A stretch of DNA of 64,000 nucleotides from an uncultured Cedecea sp. (GCF_947498825.1 NZ_CANMLV010000002.1:186001-250000); one strand, 5' to 3'; positions 17,266 through 25,947 are shown, counted from the stretch's first letter. Made by a program: numbers and translations. The notes: generated by a model from the letters alone, not told the origin.

Positions 17266-18006
17266 TTAGGCGAGAGCGCCCCCGTCAACGGTCAAGGTAG
17301 CGCCCGTAATCACGCTCGCGGCCGGACTAGCAAGAAAGACCACGGCATTCGCGATTTCGTGTGGCTCGGCGTAGCGTCCCAACGACGTCAGGCTTCGCTG
17401 GAAATCAGCAGCTTCGCCATCCGCCGGATTTGCATCGGTATTGGTCGCACCGGGTTGCACAAGGTTTACGGTGATGCCGCTCGGGCCGAGTTCGCGCGAA
17501 AGACCGCGAGTGAAGGAGGTAAGTGCCGCCTTAGACATCGCATAAGTCGTTATGCCCGGGAACGGGACCCGCTCTCCCAGGGCCGAACCGATGGTGATGA
17601 TGCATCCCCCTCCCGTGAGATGCGGGATAACTGCCTTCGCAAATAGCACTGGGGCTCGCACATTGATGTCCATCACTGCCTGATAGGCGTGCACGTCAAG
17701 GTCCGCAATCATCCCGGTGTGACCAATCGCTGCGCTGTTGACGAGGATATCGAGTCCGCCGAGCGTCGAGACGGCTTCGCTCACAGAGCGCGAAATAGCC
17801 TCCGGGTCAGCGCTGTCGGCTTGGATGGCAACCGCGCGACGCCCCGCTTTCTCGATTGACTTCGCGACCGCTTCAGCTTTCTCGGCTGAGTACTGATAAG
17901 TGAATGCGACGTCGGCCCCGTTCTCTGCCAGAGCCAGCGCAATCGCGGCGCCGATGCCCCGCGAACCCCCAGTTACTAATGCTCGCTTTCCATTTAAATC
18001 GATCAT
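17266..18006 (-). CDS. SDR-family oxidoreductase (FabG-like)
   Basis: A 246-aa classical short-chain dehydrogenase. The cofactor motif TGGSRGIG is at residues 12-19, NSAA follows LDILV, and the catalytic residues are S141, Y155 and K159 (YAMSK). Arg16 after the glycine motif suggests NADP(H). It is similar in form to 3-oxoacyl-ACP reductases, but the context (pirin, RidA, MFS) points to reduction of a carbonyl xenobiotic. Downstream of pirin on the same strand; gap 53 bases. Confidence 0.93.
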   Translation of the reverse strand: MIDLNGKRALVTGGSRGIGAAIALALAENGADVAFTYQYSAEKAEAVAKSIEKAGRRAVAIQADSADPEAISRSVSEAVSTLGGLDILVNSAAIGHTGMIADLDVHAYQAVMDINVRAPVLFAKAVIPHLTGGGCIITIGSALGERVPFPGITTYAMSKAALTSFTRGLSRELGPSGITVNLVQPGATNTDANPADGEAADFQRSLTSLGRYAEPHEIANAVVFLASPAASVITGATLTVDGGALA

Positions 18007-18059
18007 TGCTTTTCCTTTCTACAGTGGTTTAGTTAAGTTTAAATACGTACGCGGTTCGT

Positions 18060-18950
18060 TTACTTAGAGAGTGACGGCGGAAACGGATCATCCGGCAGCG
18101 GGGTGAACTCTGCATCGTCGGCATCCGGCAGCTTCATCCTTCCCTCCTTCCAGTCGGATGCCGCCTGGACGAGCCGGTCCTTTGATGAGGACACGAAGTT
18201 CCAGTAAATGAATCGCTGACCGACGGGCTCGCCGCCAAGAACCATCACAGCAGAGCTTTCCAAGGCCCGCACGCTTGAGGCGGCCGAACTAAGCACCAGC
18301 ATCCTGCCGGCCTCGTAACGCGTACCATCGACCTCCACCGCACCGGTCGCGATGTAAAGCGCGCGCTCCTTGTATCCACTCGGAATCTCAGCCGTCGCTC
18401 CTAGCGCCATGTCGAGATGGGCATAGAACAGTGGCGAATGCGTTTCAGTGCCAGCAGTCAGGCCATAGGCGCTGCCGGCGATGAGCTGTCCGTTCACGCC
18501 GGCGTCGCTCCATTTCGGCAGATCAACTCCGGAATGATGGGAGAAGGATGGGGAGATTTCTTCCAACTCGGTCGGCAGCGCCACCCATGCCTGGATGCCG
18601 TGCAGGTGATCGCCCTGCACCCGTGCGCGCTCAAACCGTTCGCTATGCGTGATGCCGCTGCCCGCGGTCATCCAGTTCACTTCCTGTGGCCGGATCACCT
18701 GCTCGTAGCCGAGACTGTCGCGATGCATTATCTCGCCAGCAAACAAGTAGGTCACCGTTGCAAGACCGATGTGCGGATGCGGCCGGATGTCAACGCTCCG
18801 ATCAAGGCCTGGCGCGAGATCCAGCGGTCCTATATGATCGAAGAAGATGAAGGGTCCAACCATGCGCTGCTTTGCAAACGGCAGCACGCGACCAACTTCA
18901 AAGCTGCCGCCGAGGTCGCGACGCCGCTGCTCGATAATCATTTCAATCAT
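18060..18950 (-). CDS. Pirin family protein
   Basis: A 296-aa bicupin with all four expected iron ligands: H58 and H60 in RPHPHIGL, and H102 and E104 in GITHSERF. Bacterial pirins such as YhhW are quercetin 2,3-dioxygenases, and others act as redox-linked regulators. The start ATG 18950 lies one base after the stop of a small upstream ORF, implying coupling. Position in an operon of reductases and a pump suggests oxidation of a quinone or flavonoid-like compound. Confidence 0.93.
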   Translation of the reverse strand: MIEMIIEQRRRDLGGSFEVGRVLPFAKQRMVGPFIFFDHIGPLDLAPGLDRSVDIRPHPHIGLATVTYLFAGEIMHRDSLGYEQVIRPQEVNWMTAGSGITHSERFERARVQGDHLHGIQAWVALPTELEEISPSFSHHSGVDLPKWSDAGVNGQLIAGSAYGLTAGTETHSPLFYAHLDMALGATAEIPSGYKERALYIATGAVEVDGTRYEAGRMLVLSSAASSVRALESSAVMVLGGEPVGQRFIYWNFVSSSKDRLVQAASDWKEGRMKLPDADDAEFTPLPDDPFPPSLSK

Positions 18951-18951
18951 G

Positions 18952-19077
18952 TCATGTCTCCTGCTTGCTTGCCGGCCGAACCATCAGTGCGACCTCAGTG
19001 TCCAGACTCAGCGGCGCAATGCCTTCAAGCTCGCCCGATGCCGGGCAACCGGAGTTTTGCGTAGGGTTCCAGTTCAT
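18952..19077 (-). CDS. Small ORF coupled to pirin, 41 aa
   Basis: The ATG at 19077 follows a purine-rich GAAAGAGAG tract, and the TGA ends one base before the pirin ATG. The product (MNWNPTQNSGCPASGELEGIAPL...) has no recognised family. It could be a leader cistron feeding ribosomes to pirin, or chance. It lies 26 bases after the MFS gene, so it is on the same probable transcript. Confidence 0.4.
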   Translation of the reverse strand: MNWNPTQNSGCPASGELEGIAPLSLDTEVALMVRPASKQET

Positions 19078-19102
19078 ATCACTCTCTTTCGTTCTGACAG
19101 TA

Positions 19103-20689
19103 TTAAAGTGGTCGCAACAAGTGGCGTACGACGGGCGGTTGATCGCCGATGTGAAACGCATTCAACAGCTCCTGATCGAGTGCATCGCTATGGGTCACCC
19201 TCGCATGCTGGCGCTGATGCTCGATCCAGCTTTCGACAATGAATGCCTCGACCACCCGGCCGGGCTCTGCGACGTCCTCCCAGACATCCCAGCGGATCGC
19301 ACCGTCGCGATAACGAGTCACGCGAAAATCGTGCAAGGCAACGATGAACGCAGCCTGTTGTTCCGGGGCGATTAGATATTCGACCTCGATCAAGACCGGG
19401 CCGCGGTCATTGGCAGGCGGAATAGCGACGACAGGCTCGGCCCAATGGTTCGAGGGCGCCAGATCGGTGGTGGAGTCGTTCGGCAACCGCCAAAGCAGCG
19501 CCAGCAGGATCGACAGCGTCAGGCCGATGGCCGCGATGATCAGGGCGCCCGAGACGCCCGCGCTGCTGGCCAGAGTTCCCCACAGGATACTGCCGCCGGT
19601 CATGGCCCCTTGGAGCACCAGCAGATAGACGGCGAGCGCACGCGCCTTGACCCAGCCAGGCGAAGCCATCTGCGCCGCGACGTTAAGCGAGGTCAGCATG
19701 CCGATCCAGGCGAGGCCGGCACCAAACATCACTGCCCCGGCCAGCCACGCATTGGGCGCCAGCGCCAGTGCGAGGGTCGCCGCTGCGAACAGTAGTGTCG
19801 CCCAGATCGAGATCGTGTTGGACGCTACCTTTTTACGCAGTTGTTTCAGCAGCAATGCACCGACAATGGCACCAGCGCCCATGCAGCCGAGAAGCCCGCC
19901 GTAGCCCGCCGCATCCAGCCCCAGTTCACGGCGTCCCACCAACGGCAGCATCGCCCAAAGCGCACTGCTGAACAGGAAGAAGCCAAGGGTGCGGATCAAT
20001 ACCAGCCGCATCGCTGGAGAACGCCGTGCATAACGATAACCGGCCCGAAGCGCGCCGAAGAAATGTTCGGGCGGCAAGCTGTGCACGGTCGTGGCGCGCT
20101 TCCATCTGACAAGCACGAACAGTACCGCCAAAACCGACACGGCGTTCAGCGCGAAGACCGCCGGAATGCCGGCCATCGCCACGATCACCCCCCCAAGGGC
20201 CGGACCGATGGCGCGCGAGATATTGACGCCCAGACTATTGAGCGCCACCGCATCGGGTAAGCCTGCCTTGTCGACCAGTTCGGGGACGATGGCCTGAAAC
20301 ACCGGCGCACTGAGCGCCGCCGCCACGCCGAGAACACAGGTGGCGCCAAGCAGCACCCACGGGGTGGTCAGTCCTTTAAGGGTCAGGAAGGCCAGAGCCG
20401 CTGCAGCGGCAAGGCCTAGGATCTGCGCGCCCAGCAGCATCTTTCGGCGATCGACAATGTCGGCCAGCGCGCCCGCTGGCAGAGCTAGCAAGAACATCGG
20501 CAGGGTCATGGAGGCCTGGACCAAAGCCACCAGCAGTGGGTTCGGCGACAGCGAGGTCATCAGCCATCCCGCACCAACATCATGCATCCAGGTGCCGACA
20601 TTGGAAATGATCGTGGCGATCCACAGTGCCCGAAAGACCGGGAAGCTAAGCGGGCCCTTCGCCGGAGCGGGTATATCAATGGTGGTCAT
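19103..20689 (-). CDS. MFS exporter with C-terminal soluble domain (MFS_3 type)
   Basis: The start is ATG 20689 with AGGAG at ideal spacing (MTTIDIPAPAKGPLSFPVFRALWIATIISNVGTWMHDVGAGW). The 528-aa protein has 12 predicted membrane segments to about residue 425. A ~95-residue soluble tail follows (VLIEVEYLIAPEQQAAFIVALHDFRVTRYRDGAIRWDVWED...) and resembles an ABM-type ferredoxin fold. This architecture is that of the MFS_3/enterobactin-exporter-like family. It is probably the efflux pump of the pirin/SDR operon. Confidence 0.9.
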   Translation of the reverse strand: MTTIDIPAPAKGPLSFPVFRALWIATIISNVGTWMHDVGAGWLMTSLSPNPLLVALVQASMTLPMFLLALPAGALADIVDRRKMLLGAQILGLAAAAALAFLTLKGLTTPWVLLGATCVLGVAAALSAPVFQAIVPELVDKAGLPDAVALNSLGVNISRAIGPALGGVIVAMAGIPAVFALNAVSVLAVLFVLVRWKRATTVHSLPPEHFFGALRAGYRYARRSPAMRLVLIRTLGFFLFSSALWAMLPLVGRRELGLDAAGYGGLLGCMGAGAIVGALLLKQLRKKVASNTISIWATLLFAAATLALALAPNAWLAGAVMFGAGLAWIGMLTSLNVAAQMASPGWVKARALAVYLLVLQGAMTGGSILWGTLASSAGVSGALIIAAIGLTLSILLALLWRLPNDSTTDLAPSNHWAEPVVAIPPANDRGPVLIEVEYLIAPEQQAAFIVALHDFRVTRYRDGAIRWDVWEDVAEPGRVVEAFIVESWIEHQRQHARVTHSDALDQELLNAFHIGDQPPVVRHLLRPL

Positions 20690-20749
20690 TTCGGCTCCTG
20701 TCGGACGGCAAACGGAATTGATCGGTATCTTGCAAACATGGTCATATCC

Positions 20750-20830
20750 CTCCACACGCCCCAGCATCCGCAGCCGAAGGCGTCCCAGAATGTCCGGGCG
20801 TTGATGATGATTAAATTTTTCCGCAACATG
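20750..20830 (-). pseudogene. Possible remnant of an amidohydrolase C-terminus
   Basis: The minus strand between the MFS and DoxX genes can be read as FWDAFGCGCWGV. This resembles the very end of the amidohydrolase at 27347 (FFGALGCSCWAV), which there also adjoins a DoxX gene. The frame then runs on without a stop at the equivalent place. A short decayed tail copied with DoxX is plausible, but the match is only about a dozen residues. Confidence 0.25.
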
Positions 20831-20878
20831 CGGCTCTCCTTGACGGGTGTAGGGGATGGCGACTTCAGGCTGCTTTTG

Positions 20879-21301
20879 TCACAGGCTAACGGACGAGTTG
20901 CGAGTGAGATCCAGCCAAGCGACAAGCAGGAATCCCCCTGTGAGACCGAGATGTTCGAAGAAGGCATTCGCCTCTGCGTGCCTAGCTTCCCCTGCTGGCC
21001 GCTCCCAGAACCGTAGCGCGATCAGGGTAGATAGAAAAGTAAATCCGGCCAATGTCAGCGCGCCCAGCCAACGCAGAAAGCCCGTCATCACCATCGCAGA
21101 GGCAACCAGTTCCAGCACTATCACCAGGACCGCGAACAGTACAGGCGGAGACAGACGGAAGTGGGCCATTTCGGCGACGGCACCAGGGAAATCGGTCAGT
21201 TTGACCAATCCGCCCTGGATATAAGCTGCGCAGAGCCCCAAATGCGCGATGAAGAACATCACGATCGAGAGCACCCCATCTGGTTCAATTCTGAATGACA
21301 T
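20879..21301 (-). CDS. DoxX family membrane protein, copy 1
   Basis: A 140-aa protein with four predicted membrane helices: FFIAHLGLCAAYIQGGLVKLTDFPGAVAEM, VLFAVLVIVLELVASAMVMTGF, LGALTLAGFTFLSTLIALRFW and EHLGLTGGFLLVAWLDL. It is closely similar to the DoxX at 26896, so the pair arose by duplication of this type of gene. DoxX proteins are linked to thiol/quinone redox stress. Its start overlaps the end of the GNAT gene by 17 bases. Confidence 0.9.
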   Translation of the reverse strand: MSFRIEPDGVLSIVMFFIAHLGLCAAYIQGGLVKLTDFPGAVAEMAHFRLSPPVLFAVLVIVLELVASAMVMTGFLRWLGALTLAGFTFLSTLIALRFWERPAGEARHAEANAFFEHLGLTGGFLLVAWLDLTRNSSVSL

Positions 21302-21590
21302 CTGACCACTCCGGATGCTTCAGTGACTGCGCCTTGACGTAAGGACAGAGTGGCACGATGCGGTACGCCTTGGCGCGAGCATCCGCAATCAGGGCTTGGA
21401 CGAGCGCCGATGCGGCGCCGATTCCGCGAAGCGTATCGGGAACAAAGGTGCCATCGGCGATGATCAGCACATCGGACACCTTGGAAATAGTCAGCTCGCC
21501 CTCGTCGGCAACATCATTGATTCGAGCGACAAAGCGGCCCTTATGGCCTTTATCCTCGTACGAAATCTGAACCGCAGGTTTCTCGGTCAT
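21285..21590 (-). CDS. Small GNAT-type N-acetyltransferase (YjdJ-like)
   Basis: The start is ATG 21590 after GGAGG (MTEKPAVQISYEDKGHKGRFVARIN). The 101-aa product has the short Gcn5-related fold with the acetyl-CoA loop in TFVPDTLRGIGAASALVQALIADARAKAYRIVPLCPYV. It is one of the small single-domain members with a conserved Cys-Pro-Tyr near the end. Target unknown. A copy of its first codons and leader reappears at 25221-25272. Confidence 0.9.
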   Translation of the reverse strand: MTEKPAVQISYEDKGHKGRFVARINDVADEGELTISKVSDVLIIADGTFVPDTLRGIGAASALVQALIADARAKAYRIVPLCPYVKAQSLKHPEWSDVIQN

Positions 21591-21736
21591 TTGAACCTCC
21601 GTAAACGTGAATGGGTAAGGTGACGGTGCTTCGATCGGCACACGCTACCGCCTGACAGACTAAGACGCAGGATCTGGCCTTATTGGACATAGGAAACCTC
21701 TCTTTTTTACTGACTTCTAAGCACTGTCAAACGGTG

Positions 21737-22033
21737 TCAGACGACGCGCTTCAGAATATGCGCGAACTCCCTCTTTTCGACGTTGCGGTCGCCATTCTTG
21801 TGAAAGTGCTGGATGTGCGGGCCATGTTCATGATGCCTAGTTTGTGTCTCGATGGATGCCCACTCCTCTACGAGGACGAAGCGTCCAGGCTCATTCTGAT
21901 CTTCAAACAGGTCATAACGAATATTGCCGCTCTCTTTGCGCGACGGCTCGACAAGCGCGGACAGGTCACGACGCAATTCGTCCTCCTTGTCTGCCTTGGC
22001 CTTCAAACCGACAGCAATGAATAGTTCATTCAT
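21737..22033 (-). CDS. ABM-domain monooxygenase (YgiN-like quinol monooxygenase)
   Basis: A 98-aa single ferredoxin-like ABM domain: MNELFIAVGLKAKADKEDELRRDLSALVEPSRKESGNIRYDLFEDQNEPGRFVLVEEWASIETQTRHHEHGPHI. Members such as YgiN oxidise quinols without cofactor, and others act on polyketides. Its place between an isochorismatase-type gene and GNAT/DoxX supports a quinone-related role. It is likely transcribed with the upstream isochorismatase gene; the gap is 94 bases. Confidence 0.9.
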   Translation of the reverse strand: MNELFIAVGLKAKADKEDELRRDLSALVEPSRKESGNIRYDLFEDQNEPGRFVLVEEWASIETQTRHHEHGPHIQHFHKNGDRNVEKREFAHILKRVV

Positions 22034-22127
22034 TCATTTTCCTCCTCACAGGATGCTTGGGGGTGGTCGAAGGTGCGACAACGACCACCAGCAAAGGTCA
22101 GACGTTCGCTAACCTCTTACCCGATTT

Positions 22128-22754
22128 CTAGGCTGTTTTTTCGACGTTGAAACCGTCGAAGTTATCGAAAACGCCCATGAACCCTGGGACGGTCGCCTTG
22201 CGTGACCAGTCGCGCTGAAGCTCGCAGTACATCTGTACCCTGCTGATAAGCTTCACGCCCGCCTGTTCCATGCGGCGCAGCGCCGCATCGTGTGCGGCCA
22301 AGGAGGTGCCGCCGACCGCATCGACCGGTACATAGACCTCATAGCCTTCCTGGATCGCGTCGAGCGCAGGAAAGGTCAAGCACGCCTCGGTCCAAAGCGC
22401 GGTCATGATCAGCTTGCTACGGCCCATCGCCTTGACGGCCTCCTTGAACGCTGTGTCCTCCCAGCTGTTGATCGAGGTGCGATCGTAGGTTGGCAGGTGA
22501 CCGAGCACGTCTTGCAATTCTGCGATCGGCGGTTTATTGAGTCCCGTCGCGATATTGACGGTTGAGTGGACGATCGGCAGGTTGTAATTCACTGCTGCCT
22601 TTGCGGTACTAACGATGTTGAACACCAGTTCTTCGCGCGGCATCGAGCGAATCGACGAGACCTGAATAGGCTGGTAGTCGATGATGATGAACGCCGAATT
22701 CTCGGGCGTCAATAGTTGGTCGGTCTGGGGATTTCGGATCATTTCGCTTGTCAT
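22128..22754 (-). CDS. Isochorismatase-family hydrolase, copy 1 (YcaC-like)
   Basis: The start is ATG 22754. The 208-aa cysteine hydrolase has D26 in FIIIDYQ and C125 in LWTEACLTF, the nucleophile region of the family. It is related to copy 2 at 29672, and the two share upstream DNA almost to their start codons. The substrate is unknown. The regulatory cassette P1 (22903-23002) lies ~150 bases upstream. Confidence 0.92.
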   Translation of the reverse strand: MTSEMIRNPQTDQLLTPENSAFIIIDYQPIQVSSIRSMPREELVFNIVSTAKAAVNYNLPIVHSTVNIATGLNKPPIAELQDVLGHLPTYDRTSINSWEDTAFKEAVKAMGRSKLIMTALWTEACLTFPALDAIQEGYEVYVPVDAVGGTSLAAHDAALRRMEQAGVKLISRVQMYCELQRDWSRKATVPGFMGVFDNFDGFNVEKTA

Positions 22755-22902
22755 AATATTCTCTGCTCTTGGTTGGTCATGTTGAATCATCTATGGATTA
22801 TTCGTGTTTCGATAGCGGCGGCCACCAATGCTTCGATGTCCGATCGATCATGGCGGTGCTTGAGAGCGGGTACCCGAACGATTCACGACCGTTGGTAGCC
22901 TT

Positions 22903-23002
22903 AATCACGCTATTGCTATAACGGCGGTATCACTATCTCGTAAACGATCATCCGTTGATTGGACAGGATTGCGTTTCTGGAAGATTCATACGGTCAATGT
23001 AT
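22903..23002 (-). promoter_or_regulatory. Promoter cassette P1 (upstream of isochorismatase copy 1)
   Basis: Read toward the gene, it contains the dyad TCCAATCAACGGA, then TTTACG, an 18-base gap and TATAGC, which fit an activator site followed by -35 and -10 boxes. About 100 bp match P2 (26077) and P3 (30478), and about 75 bp match P4 (23351). Here the right arm of the dyad carries one change (CGGA for TGGA). Confidence 0.7.
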
Positions 23003-23011
23003 CGTTGCGCT

Positions 23012-23262
23012 CGTTCCTTCATTATTGGGCCGATGCCGGCCGTGTGTGTGGTGGTGAAACATTCTAATGACGGGCGTTTAGCTGATAAACAGGCAACCAC
23101 ACACAACACTGTTTGTGGAACCCAAACAATGCCAGAGTTGCGGGGGAGCGTAGATGGTTGCGCCTGTTGGCCGACATGGACGATGCCGAAACCAGTCTGT
23201 CCTGTGTCCTGGCGCCGCCCCCGGGGCCAGCTACGGGTGGATGTGTCCAGTCTCTCCTAGAC
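23012..23262 (+). pseudogene. LysR cassette copy C (HTH deleted)
   Basis: The first ~140 bases match the ridA/lysR intergenic region at 13052-13190, including a damaged operator (23094-23115). The sequence then jumps to the part of the LysR gene corresponding to about 14215-14310 (LLADMDDAETSLSC...GQLRVDV), so the HTH-coding ~200 bases are missing. Nothing functional can be made. It lies between P1 and P4. Confidence 0.85.
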
Positions 23263-23350
23263 CATAAATTTTCCAACTAAGCCGACTGCGTCTCGTATCA
23301 ATCGCGAGCTGCCATCTCATGTGGCACATAGCGTATAGCTCTGCTGCTGG

Positions 23351-23424
23351 TAACCGCACGAACCTTCCATAAAAGCAGGTCCGTCCAATAAATGGATGGC
23401 CGTTTACGAGATAGTGATACCACC
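23351..23424 (+). promoter_or_regulatory. Promoter cassette P4 (upstream of alpha/beta hydrolase)
   Basis: A ~75-bp match to P1-P3 in the opposite orientation, so that it again points at its gene (23516). It retains TCCAATAAATGGA and TTTACG but diverges at the expected -10, which here reads CATGGT. It is nearly identical to P2 across the operator. The hydrolase lies about 90 bases downstream. Confidence 0.65.
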
Positions 23425-23515
23425 ATGGTCGATCTGATACCGATGCAATGGAGGCAGTCACTATCGACAGACAACATAGCCGGCGGTGTCGGCAGATGAA
23501 ACAGAGGATAAAGAA

Positions 23516-24403
23516 ATGACCCAAAAACTTGATACAAAACTGATGCAAACACGCTACGGGTTTCAACAGGTTGGTGGCGTCGAAGTTTTCTACCGCGAAG
23601 CAGGGCCGAGCGATGCGCCGGTAATCCTGCTGTTGCACGGCTTCCCGAGTGCCAGCCATATGTTCCGCGACTTGATTCCTCTGCTGGCTGACCGTTTTCG
23701 GCTCATCGCACCTGACTTACCTGGCTTCGGACAAACCAAGGCGCCGCCGCGCGGAACGTTTGACTACACGTTCGACAGCTTGGCCGATGTGATCGAAGGT
23801 TTCACCGATGCTATGTCGCTCGATCGATATGCCCTCTACATCTTTGACTATGGTGCGCCGGTGGGGCTGCGTCTGGCGATGCGTCATCCCGAGCGGGTGT
23901 CGGCCATTATTTCGCAAAATGGCAACGCCTACGTCGAGGGTTTTAGTGACGAATGGGGACCATGGAAAGCCTACTGGCGCGACCCAAGCTCAGCGAACCG
24001 AGAAGCCTGCCGACCGTCGCTCGCACCGGACACGATCCGCAACTGGCAGTATGGCACCGGAACGGATCCGCAGCACCTGTCGCCCGATGGTTACGAACTA
24101 GACATCTCTTACATGGCGCGCCCGGGTGCGGAGGACATCCAGCTCGATCTGATCCTGGACTATCGTAGTAATGTCGAACTCTACCCTTCCTTCCAGTCAT
24201 ATTTTCGTGATCATCGACCACGGCTTCTTGCTGTGTGGGGACGTCATGATCCAGCGTTTGTGCCTGCCGGAGCTCATGCTTATCAGCGAGATCTTCCGGA
24301 TGCACAGATTCATCTGCTGAACACCGGGCATTTCGCACTAGAGACGCATGCAGAAGAGATCGCCACGTTGATCCGCGCCTTCTTCGACAGCGACCAAGTT
24401 TAG
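23516..24403 (+). CDS. Alpha/beta hydrolase with Asp nucleophile (epoxide hydrolase/dehalogenase-like)
   Basis: The start is ATG 23516 with GAGG about 10 bases upstream. The 295-aa protein has an oxyanion motif HGFP (41-44) and a nucleophile elbow IFDYGAPVG in which Asp (D111) replaces Ser, as in epoxide hydrolases and haloalkane dehalogenases. Acid D245 (GRHDPAF) and base H272 (NTGHFALE) complete the triad. It is the only cargo enzyme of this chemistry and lies downstream of cassette P4. The substrate is probably an epoxide or halide, inferred from the triad. Confidence 0.9.
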   Translation: MTQKLDTKLMQTRYGFQQVGGVEVFYREAGPSDAPVILLLHGFPSASHMFRDLIPLLADRFRLIAPDLPGFGQTKAPPRGTFDYTFDSLADVIEGFTDAMSLDRYALYIFDYGAPVGLRLAMRHPERVSAIISQNGNAYVEGFSDEWGPWKAYWRDPSSANREACRPSLAPDTIRNWQYGTGTDPQHLSPDGYELDISYMARPGAEDIQLDLILDYRSNVELYPSFQSYFRDHRPRLLAVWGRHDPAFVPAGAHAYQRDLPDAQIHLLNTGHFALETHAEEIATLIRAFFDSDQV

Positions 24404-24703
24404 GTCCTGCAGTAGTGTTCTAGAGCCCCACTGCTGAATGAACGACGTCATGAAGCTACTTGAGATGCCGAGAATAATGATCAGCTCCTCTAATCTGACT
24501 TTTTTGCGCCGATAGGCGTCGACGTTGCCTGTCTTCTTGCGACTCACGGACTGCAATTACCTCGGTGAAAGAGACAACTTTCACCGAGACTTTGGACGTT
24601 TGGTTGAAGGAAAAATAAAAAACCTTCTCTGCAAAGCCTCTTGCTGAGAGCGGTTCGGTCCAAGCTTCGGGCGTAATAATGCAGTCCAAACCTCTGGGCT
24701 TAT

Positions 24704-24790
24704 ATGCACAAGGTCTCCGCCATTGCGATCAAGGGCGTAATTCCGACTCCACCTGTGATAAAAACTGTATGTCGCGCTTTTACTAGCTGA
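24704..24790 (-). pseudogene. Fragment of FNR-type reductase
   Basis: The minus strand encodes KARHTVFITGGVGITPLIA followed by MAETLCI and a stop. This is the NAD(P)-binding start of a ferredoxin-NADP reductase/vanillate-demethylase-reductase type domain. No FAD or 2Fe-2S part is attached. The surrounding 24404-24870 gap holds only short, poor ORFs, so it is a graveyard between the hydrolase and the GntR remnant. Confidence 0.6.
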
Positions 24791-24870
24791 AATAATTTAC
24801 ATGAACCACTGAATAGCGGTAGTTTTTGGATGCCCCTACTCCGTTAACACCAAAGCGCAGGATTTTTGCT

Positions 24871-25220
24871 CTAAAGCGCTGTGGTGAAAAGTGGTTTCCA
24901 CAACTCGATGTGGCGAGTAATCAAGGCCACGATTGCCTCGGACTGGTGCCTGGACGCCAACTTGATCACTTCGTAGTGCTCATCCACCGAGGCACGCTGG
25001 CGTTCCCGCCCCTCCTCAGAATTAACTCCATAAAGCAGCATGTTCGCACGCAAGTGCATAATCATCCGTGTAAGCAACGGATTGTCAGCGCGCGCGATCA
25101 AGGATCCATGGAAACGGCGATCAGATTCGATATACTGCCCTACATCTTCATCTTTCACGGCCTGCGCGACCTCATCAGCCAGCACCACAAGCGGTGTTGT
25201 ATCGGTCAGCTCGCCCGCAC
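24871..25220 (-). pseudogene. GntR-family regulator remnant (FCD domain only)
   Basis: About 115 codons of an FCD effector domain are left: DEVAQAVKDEDVGQYIESDRRFH, ADNPLLTRMIMHLRANM, VDEHYEVIKLASRHQSEAIVALITRHIELWKPLF. The N-terminal winged helix is gone. At 25221 the sequence switches abruptly to a copy of the GNAT gene leader. It cannot bind DNA. Confidence 0.75.
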
Positions 25221-25272
25221 CTGAACCGCAGGCCTCTCGGTCATTTCAGCCTCCGTAAACGCGAATGGGTAA
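25221..25272 (-). repeat. Copy of the GNAT gene 5' end and leader
   Basis: These 52 bases match 21567-21618 with a few changes, covering the ribosome-binding site, the ATG and the first eight codons (MTERPAVQ). They then break off into the GntR remnant. The join marks a recombination between two parts of the cluster. Confidence 0.7.
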
Positions 25273-25359
25273 GCCGTTCGAGTTTGCTTGACTAGGGAGT
25301 CTCTCTTGATTGTTGAGGAACAAGATATGCCTCAGGGGGTAATGAGGCATGAAATGAGG

Positions 25360-25947
25360 TTACTTTGCGCCGACCTCGAATGCTGGGGTTGCCTTGGTCG
25401 TCTTTACAGTCCACGATCCACTCTGACGGAATGAACTCGCCGATGCGTATGTGTCTTCCATAAACTGGAAGTAGACCATCTTGCCCTCGCGTACCTTAGC
25501 GTGAATCGAGAATGGCGAGGTGAAGACATGGCCCACCTCAACCGAACGATAAGTGAACTTGCCGAAAATGGCGACATCCTCGCCCACGGCCAGCTTGTCG
25601 GTAATTGCGAAGTCTTCGATCGTCCAATATTCTGCGACCCGAAGGAATGTGCTGCTATACGCACTGGGGCCTTTGGCAGTCCCCGTCCACGGCTCTATCT
25701 TCTTCAGCTCCGGGTTGTCGAAATTCAGCGATACATAAACTGCGTCGGGCGCTACGAGGCGGGCGGCCGCAGCTTCGACCTTGTCTGGGGCTGTGTTGGA
25801 CAGGAAATCCATAACAACGGCCAGCGATGCTGCGGACTGATTCTGCGAACTTGTGCCCTGCGCTGCGGCAGGCGCTAACGGCAAGACAGATGTGCTAATC
25901 GCAAGTGCAGATAAGAGAACCGTTTTGGAAAATTTGAGTATTGCCAT
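25360..25947 (-). CDS. Secreted NTF2-like (SnoaL/DUF4440-type) protein
   Basis: A 195-aa protein with a Sec signal peptide (MAILKFSKTVLLSALAISTSVLPLAPAAAQ) followed by an NTF2-like cone fold: SLAVVMDFLSNTAPDKVEAAAARLVAPDAVYVSLNFDNPE, VAIFGKFTYRSVEVGHVFTSPFSIHAKVREGKMVYFQFMEDTYA. It is a periplasmic small-molecule binding or isomerase-type protein. Cassette P2 lies ~140 bases upstream, linking it to the isochorismatase and hydrolase genes. Function is unknown. Confidence 0.85.
   Translation of the reverse strand: MAILKFSKTVLLSALAISTSVLPLAPAAAQGTSSQNQSAASLAVVMDFLSNTAPDKVEAAAARLVAPDAVYVSLNFDNPELKKIEPWTGTAKGPSAYSSTFLRVAEYWTIEDFAITDKLAVGEDVAIFGKFTYRSVEVGHVFTSPFSIHAKVREGKMVYFQFMEDTYASASSFRQSGSWTVKTTKATPAFEVGAK

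Noticed and set aside
19103-20689. Novel fusion of MFS with an ABM domain
   Set aside because: The soluble tail is a known feature of MFS_3-type exporters.
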